DNA from: Isoetes taiwanensis
Lineage: Eukaryota; Streptophyta; Lycopodiopsida; Isoetales; Isoetaceae
NCBI GenBank assembly: GCA_021234155.1
Contig: JAJEKV010000030.1
Location: forward strand, 2,565,842 to 2,629,841
Direction: 5' to 3'
Length of the DNA: 64,000 nt
A model generated the notes under the pieces. That model was not told the origin of the DNA, did not search any database, and worked only from the letters and a program-made list of their open reading frames with translations. Below are positions 45,895 to 56,458 of the stretch, one piece after another (position 1 is the first letter of the stretch; the number at the start of each line of letters is the position of its first letter). The position numbers and the translations under genes were made by a program.

Positions 45895-46214
45895 CTTCAA
45901 CATGTGCAATAAGAAGAGGTACTGTAACAGCTGTCAAAACGGACTGAGTCTCCTTTGTATTTCCTGATGCTATGTTCATAATGCACCAAGCAGTTTCTAG
46001 AAGCTGTTAGACATAAGCTTAGCAACGATAAATCAGATAAAAGCTCAAACGGAACAAGTACCTGCTCCTCAGAAGAGCCAAATGAAAGATATTTCACCAA
46101 CAAGGATATCACACCAGCCTGAATCATGACATCCACAAGTGGAACAAGATTGCCGGATAAAAGACGTCTGAGTTTCTTGAGTGCTTCCACCCTTTTATTT
46201 GATGAAAATTTATC
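45895..46214 (-). pseudogene. Importin-alpha-9-like fragment (two exons with intron)
   Basis: Exon a (46214-46062) has KRVEALKKLRRLLSG and AGVISLLVKYLSFGSSEEQ. Exon b (46003-45895) has LLETAWCIMNIASGNTKETQ and VPLLIAHVE. Together they form an armadillo repeat of the plant importin-alpha-9 type, a nuclear import adaptor. The 58-bp intron between them (46061-46004) keeps GT and AG, both exons are in phase, and exon b ends at a GT donor (45894). Only about 87 residues of a protein several times longer are present. The next recognisable coding on the same strand, within about 25 bases, is NLP, so the two host genes are fused here. Confidence 0.75.
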
Positions 46215-46850
46215 CTTAGGAAAGAAGAAATAAAAGTCCATTTACTTGTCCAATGCTGGAAACGACACGTGATTCCGGTAGAGCCAGGCCTGAAACACCA
46301 CACGATCTGTATTTGAGAAATAAATTTACGAAAAATGACAATTGCACAGTACAACAAAATATATGAACCTGGTTTGTATGGACTGGCAAAGCTAGAAAAT
46401 AGCTCGTCCAAAGGAGATCCTTATGATGTCCTGAAATCAGACACCAATAACCAGTATAAAAAACACCACAAGAATTCGATGCAAAACCTAGGGTCGAATC
46501 GGATGCGTGCAGCGTATCTGATTCATCTGCGACCCAGCCGGAAGGGTGCAGGCCACAATCCAATAACTGCACTAAGAACACTTTTAAAAGCATCTCAGCC
46601 GTCGATTAAATCTAACGGGCAGGATTGCGCACAAACTATCATAAAACGCCATTATTATTATATATAGATATAGATAGATAGATAGATAGATAAACAATGA
46701 TTACATGATGTTCTTTTTGGTTTAGATGCTAGATATTCACTCAAGGGAGTTGGACTGAGTATATGTTGTATTGTTATAAATTGCTTGTTTGTTTATTTGG
46801 TTTTGTTTTCTTTTATTAGGGCCCTAAGGGCCAAAAATTTTTTTTAGTAT
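46215..46850. other. No recognised gene; GATA simple repeat
   Basis: The - strand frames here give no importin or NLP homology. TATAGATA/GATA repeats occupy about 46656-46692. AGCCGTCGATTAAAT near 46597 resembles strings often seen in plant repeats but is not diagnostic. Confidence 0.4.
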
Positions 46851-47306
46851 AACTACCAACACATAACTACCATTAACATTAATTAATACAAACCATTGCA
46901 TTCCACACTTAAAAATAAAATCCCCCCTTAAACCCCCTTTGGTTTGGGTGCATATTCACACGGGGGGTGATTCCGGGCATCGAGAGCTGTTGGATGAGCA
47001 TATATGCCTTTTATTCCTCGATCTAGACCGTACATAAAAATCCTCGTTTGTGGGGTATGCCTGTACAAGTTTTGGTATGTTGTATAACACAGTTTGCGAA
47101 ATACTATAAGATTTAAGATAATGTACTATATGGTGTTGATTTTGTACATGTGTAACATAATTTTAGGGGCTCTCGCCGCCCGGAGTCACCCCCCGTGTGA
47201 ATATGCACCCAAACCAAAGGGGGTTTAAGGGGGAATTTTATTTTTAAGTGTGGAATGCAATGGTTTGTATTAATTAATGTTAATGGTAGTTATGTGTTGG
47301 TAGTTA
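46851..47306. mobile_element. Inverted-repeat element, copy 1
   Basis: The outer arms TAACTACCAACACATAAC and their complement at 47289-47306 enclose matching blocks including TTTGGTTTGGGTGCATATTC and CCCCCCGTGTGAATATGC. The ~200-bp centre is the reverse complement of the centre of copy 2 (48591-49092) with moderate divergence, so the two copies lie in opposite orientation. GGGCCAAAAATTTTTTTT just outside the left arm is also shared with copy 2. It has no coding capacity, consistent with a MITE-like element. Confidence 0.75.
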
Positions 47307-47314
47307 TGTGTTGG

Positions 47315-47690
47315 TGAAAAGCTTCTTAGGTATGACAAGTTTTTTGAGAATGTATGTTCCTCATTATTTTCACAACTATAAGTCCAATTTTTAATCCCAC
47401 AAGAGTGGGAAAATTCTCAAAGAATGAAAGTAAGCATATTTTGGTACATGCCAAGAATCTTTTGACAAGGTCATAAAATGCTATTTGTCATTCTATTTTG
47501 CTAAAGCCTCCAGATTTTGAGAAACCTTTTAAAGCTTATATCAGTGTCACAAACAAGGTAATTGGCTTGGCATTACTCCAGGATGACAATGTTATCTCCT
47601 TTGCCAGCAAAATGTGGTCTGACACTGAGTTAATATATCCCAGGCTCGAGAAGAGTGCAGCTGCAATATGTAGCATAATAACATGGGGTT
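47315..47690 (+). pseudogene. gypsy RT-thumb/RNase H fragment
   Basis: The frame 47498-47690 reads PPDFEKPFKAYISVT, VIGLALLQDD, ISFASKMWSDTELIYPRLEKS and AAAICSI, the start of Ty3/gypsy RNase H (in intact elements beginning with T-D-A-S). Just upstream DKFFENVCSS from the RT thumb is recognisable in another frame. The leading catalytic Asp is not evident (ISVT) and coding ends near 47690. Confidence 0.6.
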
Positions 47691-48590
47691 TTCTTTGTGT
47701 TTTTGTACGCTTTTCACTAAGGTTTTTCTATGATTTCGTGATGTATTCAAATGGATGTACTAATGCGTACATCTAGAGTGCACCATTTCTGAGCCATTGA
47801 TTTTAGCCTTTTTTTTTTCCAATGGTCAACAACCAATGGCTCACAACAAAAGCCCTTTTTTTTGTGCGTGTGGTGCATAATGGTCAACAACCAATGGCTC
47901 ACAACAAAAGGCCTCTTTTTGTGGGCTTGAAGGGCGCATGTAGTGCAGTTTCTCCGCCGGCAACACATTTCTTATCATAACTTTTGATCCAGAGCTCTGT
48001 TTGAGATGATTTTTATTGCTTTGGAAAGCTCTCTCTGAGATCCTTTCGATGATGTATGATATCGATATGTTTGGTTACGTTATCTATGTTAAAACAGCAA
48101 TTTCTCGGCCGGGTTTGGTAGGCTTTCACATCCTACCAGCATTGCGCTATTGAATATTGTTTTATGGCTCATTCCGAATGAAGCTTGCAAAAAATTACCA
48201 TGCATTTTTAGATTTTGAGGCAGTTATTAAGCAAATTCCAAGGCTTCTAGATCCTTGTACTAACAAGCAGAAAAGTTTCCCACTTTGGTTTCTCACCACA
48301 AGAATCCATGGAGGCCAAAGGTCAACATTAAATTCCGTTTGAAAAATGTTTTGTATATGGGTGTTGCAAACTTTATGACTTCGAGAATAAAATCCGCTCT
48401 ATCTTTATGGTAACTTTTACTTATGTTCTATTTGTTTTATTGTGATGAAATTCAAAAAGCTACAGGTGATGAAAGCCTCAAATGAATTCTAGTTTTTTTC
48501 GGGTTTGAATTCTAAATTTTTGTCACACAGGGGGGGGGGGCGTCCCCAAGGCCCGGAGGGGCCAAAAATTTTTTTTTGCAACACAAACCA
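47691..48590. other. Unrecognised DNA between two gypsy segments
   Basis: This interval, together with the element at 48591-49092, separates the RNase H and integrase segments of a gypsy remnant, so it may be inserted DNA. It contains a 58-bp tandem duplication (AATGGTCAACAACCAATGGC at 47821 and 47879) and a G run at 48530-48540. Confidence 0.4.
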
Positions 48591-49092
48591 TTAACATCAA
48601 CATATAAAAATTAAATCCCCAACACATAACAACCATTGACATTAATTAACACAACCATTGGGTCCAACACATTTAAATTAAAATCCCCTTAAACCCCTTT
48701 GGTTTGGGTGCATATTCACCACGAGGGGTGGCGTGAGGGCAGCGAGAGCCCTCATAATTGTATTTTGCACGTACAAAATCAACATCATATAGTATTCCGC
48801 TTGAAATCTTATAGTATTTTGCGAATCTTGTTATACAGTATAGCAAATTTTGTACTTGCATACCCCACAAATGAGGAACTTTACGTACGGTGTAGATTAA
48901 GGAATAAGGGGTGAATATGCCTATCCAACAGCTCTCTTTGCCCGGAGTCACCCCCCGTGTGTATATGCACCCAAACCAAAGGGGGTTTAAGGGGGATTTT
49001 AATTTAAATGTGTTGGACCCAATGGTTGTGTTAATTAATGTCAATGGTTGTTATGTGTTGGGGGATTTAATTTTTATATGTTGGATGTTAAA
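48591..49092. mobile_element. Inverted-repeat element, copy 2
   Basis: The left arm TTAACATCAACATATAAAAA and the right arm ending TTATATGTTGGATGTTAA are complementary, and the complementarity runs for well over 100 bp including CCCAATGGTTGTGTTAATTA on the right. The element sits inside a gypsy pol remnant. It is the family also seen at 46851-47306 and as a fragment at 11786-11829. Confidence 0.75.
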
Positions 49093-49099
49093 TAGATAG

Positions 49100-50640
49100 A
49101 CAAGGTCATTTGCTGCAAAATAATCACACTCAAGTTTATATGAAGCAAAATCCTTTGTCCCTTCTATTTGCAAAAAAAGCAGCCAAAGGCCAAATTGTGT
49201 AGATGGTCTTGCAAGACTCAGGCCTACAATATTGTTGTCAAGGTGGTGAATTTAGTTGAAAATCCTAGCTCTTATTTACCTTATGATTTGTTTGAGCATG
49301 AAGATCAGGAGGGACTGAATGAGATTGACTATGCTACTAACCTGATTGCCTTTCATGAAAAAGATTTGGATTGGCAGTTTGATATTAGGAACTATTTGGA
49401 GAACAATGAGTTCCCAAAGGACATGAGTAGCAGTCAAGAAAGAAGATTCAAAGAGAAGTGCAAGAAATTCAGGTTAATAGGAGCAAAGTTGACAAGGAAG
49501 GTGGATTGCTGAGATGTGTGAATCCTGGAGAAGCCAAAATGATTATTGAAGCTTGTCATGAAGGCATCTATGGAGGACACTTTGCTGCCGATGCAACTGC
49601 AAAGAAAATTTTGAGGTCTGGATATTTCTGGCTTGCTCTTTTTAAGGATTGTTATAATGCCATTAAGTGTTGTCATAAATGCCAAATTTTTGGCAAGAGG
49701 GTATTGCAACCGGATCCTCTCACTGCCATAACTTCTCCAGGGCCATTTCAAACATGAGGGCTTGACTTTATAGGTCCAATAGATCCTCCCTCATCTACTC
49801 AGTACCAATTTATCCTTATGGCTATAGATTATTTCACAAAGTGGGTTGAAGCAGTCCCACTTAGAGAGGCAAATGCTTTTACTACATCACGATTTCTCCA
49901 TGAGAATATTTGTGTCAGATTTGGAATTCCCATTAAAATTATCTCTGATAGGGGAAGTCAATTCATGAACCAAACCATTGCTTTGCTGCTAGCCACTCTC
50001 AAAGTTAAGCACACTAAAAGCTCAGCATACTACCCTCAAGGAAATGGTCAAGCTGAGTCAACTAACAAGGTTCTGAAGTCAATCCTTAAGAAAACCATTA
50101 GCATCTCCAAAAGAGATTGGCACTTGAAGCTGCATGATGCATTATGGGCATATAGGATCACCATTAAAGCATCTACTAAACATACACCCTTCAGCCTTGT
50201 TTATGGCATAGAATCTATTGTGCCAATCGAGCTTGAGCTACCATCTTTTAGGTTGTCTTATCAAATAAATTTAGAAATGGAGGATGCACTACGAGAAAGG
50301 TGTATAAGGTTGATGCAGTTGGAAGAACACAAGTATGAAGCTGAGAATGCAGTTTTGATAAAAAAAAAAAAAAAAGCCAAAGATATAGCAGCATTTAAAG
50401 CTGCTCATAAGCTCCAAGGTACCCTCAAAATAGGTGAATTGGTTCTTAAATGGAATAAGGCAAGGGAAGGTGTAGCAGCAAAATTTGAGCAACAAAATTT
50501 GAGAATCTTTGGAAGGGTCTTTTGAGATAATTGGGGTAGCAGGTAAAGATTCCTATTGGTTGAAGGATGTTCTTGATGGTAGAATTTGTTAAACCCCATC
50601 AACATTTTGCACTTGAAGAGGTACTGGCAACAGCATGTCA
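49100..50640 (+). pseudogene. gypsy integrase remnant
   Basis: After a poorly conserved linker (49168-49430) with a frameshift near 49440-49500, the integrase reads HEGIYGGHFAADATAKKIL and CHKCQIFGK (zinc-binding H-H-C-C), GLDFIGPID, LMAIDYFTKWVEAVP (first Asp), KIISDRGSQFMNQT (second Asp) and YYPQGNGQAESTNKVLKS (Glu), followed by DALWAYRITIKASTKHTPF. A TGA at 49755-49757 replaces the Trp that normally precedes G-L-D-F. A tail with FEIIGVAGKDSYWL and KPHQHFALEE lies in shifted frames to about 50640. The domain order suits the same gypsy group as the element at 14.5-17.9 kb. No 3' LTR could be defined. Confidence 0.75.
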
Positions 50641-52163
50641 CCTTGAGTTTATTTAGTTAAAAATCTATTGAGAACTTATAGGTAGAGTAGTCTAGTTTGC
50701 TTTTGAACTGATTATAATTGCAAAACATAAAAATAGAAGAAGAAAAGACAAAACATAATGCAAGAGTGCTTTAAGAATTAGTTTGTGTTCTTAGACTAAA
50801 GAAGTTATTTAGCTAGAAGTATTCATGTTCAAGGTTTCCACTACTGAAACTAATGCAAGGACAGGGAGATCCATGCAGGTGCCAGCTTGTACAAGGCTCA
50901 ACTTATGTGTGCTTATTGCTAAAGTTCTGATTTCCATGCACGTGCATCTGAATTTGTATTCACACATGTCATGTTCACACATTCTCTTCCATACTTCTGC
51001 ATACTGTTAGCTGCTGCCGTTCCTACCATAACAGCAACTCATTGTGCTAACAAGCATATTGTCACATGCAGGAACACTTTTCATACATTCTTTCCACTAC
51101 AGCCTACTCAAGATTTGCCCCTGATCCACCTGAGACACTTCAATTCAATGATTTCCCATCAAATACACCATACTGCTGTCATTTCCCCATCCAGCAATGT
51201 TATTTTTATGATAATAATCTCATTTGTCATGCAGATTCACCTGTCTTCTATATTCATAACCACGTACATATCATCTGGCTCACTTGCGAACATTTTTTCT
51301 TTTCATCCATTGCAGGATCACAGGCTGCCAACCATATTTCCACACGACCAACCTATTCTTTCTGTTTAGCATGATGCTGCCATGCTATGGCAGCATAGAA
51401 AAGCAAGACACATATTGATATACTTATACCTGCATGTTGACTTGAGCACATATATACAAACACCATTGATTTGAAGAGAACACATTCCGAGAAATCATAA
51501 GTGGATACTTGAAGATTAAGTAAAGACATTTATGAAAGATCATACAAGCATGCAAAAAAAGCTGATTCAAGCAGAGCAAGTAAGGCTCCACGAGTTGACT
51601 TGGTATGTTTCTTGGCATGACTATTTCACAGGATCCATCTCTTGAGCCCATAGGCCTCCAAATTCCATGCCTAGCCTTCATATCCTATAGCAAATTGGCA
51701 AAGGAAACTTTTCTAGTCAAAACATGTCATTCATACACCATTCACACTTCACACATCCATCATGCCACCACCATCTTGTAAAAAGCAAAAAATTCCACTC
51801 GATTTGGCCATCTCCATGATCTAGGGTCAAATTCTCTCTCTAAAAGTCAAAATGGAGAGAAAAAGTGCAAAAATTCCTAAGGGAATCAAGAAAAGTCAAA
51901 GGATCAACTTATTGCCTAAAGTTTGCAATTCTATATGCACTAGTGCCAAATTGACCCATATCACCACTCAAAAGTTGCCAAATCATCACACACATCATCA
52001 CCATTGCCATGTCATCACACACACATGTCACCCTTTATAAAAAGTCTATTTTCTTCAAAATTTCCCCTGAATAAGTTATTTGGACCATTAAAGGGACATG
52101 TCATCATGCCACATCATCACTAATGCTTCCATATCACCCCACACGTATCACACACATCACTTC
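50641..52163. other. No recognised gene; possible gypsy 3' flank
   Basis: If an LTR of the preceding gypsy exists it should lie here, but no repeated partner is in the window. The part 51950-52160 is rich in CACA and ATCATC strings. Frames such as 50971-51369 have no domain. Confidence 0.35.
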
Positions 52164-52830
52164 TGTGACGCTCCCTACTAAATATACGGCGCCCCGTCGT
52201 ACACTCCGTAGGAAATCCCCCATCCGGTCCTTCGACCGCACGGGCCCTCCGTCTATCCCGCACTCTGGGATGACCTTAGTGTGGGAAGGGGACACGAAGG
52301 TGTCTTGCGTGCCCTTCCCCTATGGGCTCCTATCACAGCGGAAGCATAAACAACGTCAGAACTAGCAACATCAACACATCATACTACCTCGAAGGGTAGT
52401 CCATCCACATATCCATAACGGCAAAGAAGATAACAATATGCCATAAAACATGAGAGCTCCTACCCATGGCTCCGACACATGAGGATGACTGACTGGCTAA
52501 GCCTCAAGATAGCAGAGTGAGCTAGATCGGGCTTTGGCATGACTCTAGCCTTCCGGATACGCAATCCCATGGTATCACCCATCGGGACTACTCCAGGTTG
52601 CATCTCCCCGGTCCGTCGAGGCAGGAAGGGTTGCATCTCCCCTTCTCGGGGTCTAGAGGTTCCACGGGCGGCTAGAGAATCGTGGCGACACACGATTCAC
52701 ACACCCCCCAAAACAGGAGCCAAGACGACACTTGCAACTCCTGAGAGGCAGAGCGACACCGTTGCCCCAGGAGGTGTCGGACCCATGCCCGGCCCATACA
52801 AAGGGGTTGATGCAGGGTAAAGTGGGCCAT
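52164..52830. other. GC-rich block, possible solo LTR
   Basis: The block starts TGTGACGCTCCCTACTAAAT and differs sharply from its AT-rich neighbours in base composition and CpG content. It contains GGCGCC, CGGGCC and several ACCCATCGGG-like strings but no coding domain. The TGTGACGC start resembles gypsy LTRs, and a single copy would be a solo LTR, but the end and any target duplication are not identified. Confidence 0.25.
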
Positions 52831-53198
52831 TGTAGTTGTCCCCCCTGTCCCCCCTAGAATAGTTTGAAATGTAGGTCAAGTCCCCCCAAGAAGAGTTTGA
52901 AATATAGGTCAAGAAGTGGTTAGACGTAGGCATTAATACTAAAAAAACTACCAAAGTGCATTAATTAGGAAATTTGTTCTATTAGCTAGTTACAGAGCAA
53001 GAATCGTGGTAATTACTATTTCTGGTGTATGGAGGGAAATGCAAAATTGGGAGCACGGCAGGATCAGGTTGCTCGATCCAATTGCATTACCTGATCAATT
53101 GCATGTTTCCTAACATTGCATGACCTGATCAATTGTGAATCCTTCCTAACATTTGGCATTGGCAGATAATTTAAATTGAATGTGTTTTTCTTGAAGAA

Positions 53199-56100
53199 AT
53201 GGAATCGGAATCAGGGATTGAACTATTGGAATCGGATTCAGGGTCTGGACTAGCAGCACAGAAGGCAAAAATTTCAGGAAGGAGGAAGAAAAGAACAAGA
53301 GAAGAGGAAACCGAGAGGAAAAGACGCCAACGCCAGAGAAAAAAAGAAAATGAAGATGCATTGGTTTCTTAGTGTAATGCATGTTTTGGAGTAGAAAGAA
53401 GCATAGCCACGCAGAGGAGAGTGGGTGTGAATCTAGTGGAATCATTCTTGAAGCAGTCTAAGCATATGAGTGTGCAAATGAAAAAAGGGATTCTAAATTA
53501 CTTTATTCAGCATAAGGCATTAGATGGAATTGTGGGAGATGATCTCAGGGACTTAAAAGCAAAGAACCAAATGATAAGTAACATCAGGGAGTCTATTAAG
53601 ACCGTGAAATAGTCTACAAATTTGGATTGTTTGGCTGCCAAAAAGAGTTGTTTGGCTATGGCAGTTGGTGGAGAAAATGAGAATTTGAGTAACAGAAAAA
53701 TTGGAAAGCTACTTGATGTTCATCCAAGAAATATTTCAGCTGCTAAGAAAAACAGGGAAGAAATTGATTGCAATGGAGGAAAGTGGGTGTATTATAAAAG
53801 ATCTAAAAGGTGTGACTCTATCTCAGATTCAATTATTACACTTGTACAAACATTTTGGACCTCAAACACTAGAGTTTCTCCAAATACTAAGGATGTAAAA
53901 TTTAGAAGACTAGAACGAAATATTAGAGTGGAGCATGCAGCACATTATCTGGAACAATCTCAGGTTGGTATCTCTTCTTATCTCTTCCTTTGATTTCAAC
54001 AACAGTTTGCTATAGTGGTTGGATTAAAAGTTTATATCAGGCATATCTCTTTATAGTTCTGCTGCATCAATTATTGAGCTACAATGGTTTACAGTCTAGC
54101 CATAGTGGCTTGTCTTTAACTATAATTTCATTTGTGCCCTTGATCTTCAATGGTTTGTTTTCATTTGTGCCCTTGATCTTTAACTATAAGTGGTTTCTTT
54201 TCAAACCGAGTTTATTCTTGAAGATATAGTGGATCTCAAACCATATTCACACATAGGTTGAGTGCAACTATATAATAATGTGAGTGTTTCAACATAGTTC
54301 GGGTGCAACCATAATGGTGTGTGCTTTAAACATAGTTGGAGTGCACTCTTGGAACTACAGTGGTAGTAGTAAGTGGAAGACTGTAGTAAGTGGTATACAG
54401 TAACAGTTATGGTTTGTTGTAGTAAGTGGTATACAGTAGTAGTTATGGTTTGTATTCCTATGGTTTGTAGTAGTAAGTGTAAGACTGTAGTAAGTGGTAT
54501 ACAAGAATGCTTATGGTTTTGTAGTAAGTGGTGGTATCTACAAAGAAGTAGTTATGGTTTGTATTCCTCTTTTGTGCTATACTTTGAGAGTTATTTTGCA
54601 TGCTAACACATATATTCTTACAGATGCAATTGTACGAACGGTTCAAAGAAGAATACCCTGAAGCTAAGGTAGGAGCAAGATCTTTTCAAAAGTTAAAACC
54701 ATGGTTTGTGGTGAAGCTAAAAGACTATAATACATGCTGTTGTATTCATCATGTTAGGCTTGGAATGCTGCTTGATGCATTCAAAACAATGAGAAGGAAG
54801 CATTCTGAACCTTGTGAATGTACTTGTAGTGTATGTGAACCTCACCATACGTGCACTTGTAATGCTCACGCGTTAATATTCTCTTCAACACATGAGTTAT
54901 GGAGGTGCATTGTTTGTCCAAAAGAAGTTGATGATGAGTTCCATAGGAAGGACTGCCTTTATGGTACTTGTCAGAATTGTGGCATCTCCAAGTTGCATAT
55001 ATGTCCTCTTGAATTGAGTGATGCAGAGCTGAATTGGGAGTATTTGGACTATGAGGGTGCAGGATTGGGCAAGAATGGGAAACCAAGGAAGATTCTGAAG
55101 CATCAATACAAAAAGACCACTTCTAGAGAATTTGTGGAGAAGTTACATGATAGATTAAAGAGGTTTCCTTTGCATAACTTTAGGTACAAATGGCAAGACA
55201 AGCAATTTCGCGGAGTCTTTGTAAAATCTACCCTCGATGTAGTGGTCTCAGTGGTGGATTTTGCCGAGAACTACACCTTCAAAGAACGTACTGAAGTGCA
55301 ATCTCAGTATTGGTGCAGCATTCAGGTAACAATCCTTGTTCACATTACTTATCATGTGGATGAAAGTGGGCAAGTCGTAAAAGAAACACACTTCTATATC
55401 TCTGATGACAAGAAGCATGATACTCTCTTTGTACAACATTGTTTTAAGATGCATTTCAGGTACATGGAGGCCAAAGGGCTAAAACCCAAAAGGCATTGGG
55501 TCTGGTTTGATGGAGCTGCATCACAATTTAAGGCAGCTCGTCCAATGTATTTTGTTCTCCGGTACTCAGTTGAAACACAGGTACAGATGATGTGGAGTTA
55601 TTTTGGTTCAAACCATGGTAAAGGCGAGCACGATGGCAAGGCTGCAGAACTGAAGAGGTGGATTAGAATGATGCAACTCTTGTTTCCTGAGATAAAGCTT
55701 GAAAATGCACATGACGTTGTGGAGGCAGCTGCAAAAATTTTTTCCCATGGAATTTCTTCCACTTACTCACAACAAGATACTGTAAGAAGATATTTTTGGG
55801 AAGTTATTTTTGGGAAGTTACAGATGTTGACAGGTCTAAGGCGTGGGGCGCAAACACAATAAAGGATACGAGAAACATTCATTGTGTTCATGCCTTCAAT
55901 CTTCAGTCCAACACAATGTTGCATACTCGCAAGTTATCATGCTTTTGTAGTTGCTGCTTAGATGGACATTGGGATAGATGTGAGAACAAGGCATACGTTG
56001 ATGAATGGGAGTTAGTGGTAGTAGAGCCTACCAATTCAGCTGAACCTGATATGGTGGAGAGCCGGAAGTCTCAAAGAGCTCTATTCTCTATTAAGTCAGA

Positions 56101-56458
56101 TGTCTTAGCTAGTGCTCTTAAAGTGGGTGATAACTTTGCAGTTGTTGCACCCAAAGATAATGAAGAAGTGCATTCTATTGAGTCAGATTTTGAAAAGAAT
56201 GGTGTATGGTTTTTAAAAGGTGAAAGTTTCCTAGAAGGCATATATTATAGAAAGCTTCAAAGAACCCGATCATCATATGAACTTTGTAGGAATGAAGAAA
56301 AAGCCATAGTGTTTGCAACACAAGTCTGCGCTATTCGAGTTTCCATGGTACGAGCTAAGCATCATGTCAAAGGGAGTTCTGAGATATTCACACTTGATGA
56401 GAATGATGCAGAGAAAATCAGAGATAATATGCCTGATGTGCTAAGTGATGAAGAATGA
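53199..56458 (+). pseudogene. Transposase-like gene of an unassigned family (two exons, three lesions)
   Basis: Exon 1 (53199-53963) opens MESESGIELLESDSG, has a basic coiled region, then NRKIGKLLDVHPRNISAAKK, a helix-turn-helix-like stretch. It joins exon 2 (54624-56458) in phase through a GT-AG intron. Exon 2 starts QLYERFKEEYPEAKVGARSF (after an AUG), then Cys-rich modules (CECTCSVCEPHHTCTC; CIVCPKE...DCLYGTCQNC), VVVSVVDFAENYT, HWVWFDGAASQFKAARP, MMWSYFGSNHGKGEHDG and KAAELKRWI, and ends with LSCFCSCCLDGHWDRCENKA and an acidic tail. The D-G ... Q-F-K and H-G-K-G-x-x-D-G pair suggests a DDE-type nuclease core (inference). Lesions are TAG at 53358-53360 and 53610-53612 and a 14-bp tandem duplication (55791-55818) that shifts the frame. 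Without them the product would be about 860 residues. Confidence 0.55.
54360..54560. repeat. Tandem repeats inside the transposase intron
   Basis: GTAGTAAGTGGTATACAGTA and GTTATGGTTTG(TA) recur about five times with small changes. They lie within the 53964-54623 intron and have no coding role. Confidence 0.6.

Noticed and set aside
46656-46692. GATA repeat as a regulatory array
   Set aside because: It is a short simple-sequence repeat with no gene in a position to use it.
54781-55454. - strand frames opposite the transposase-like exon 2
   Set aside because: They are shadows of the + strand frame and have no domain of their own.
53199-56458. Suppressed TAG codons or a variant genetic code as an explanation for the open transposase-like frame
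   Set aside because: Other genes and elements in the window stop normally at TAG, and the 14-bp duplication is an independent lesion, so decay is the simpler reading.
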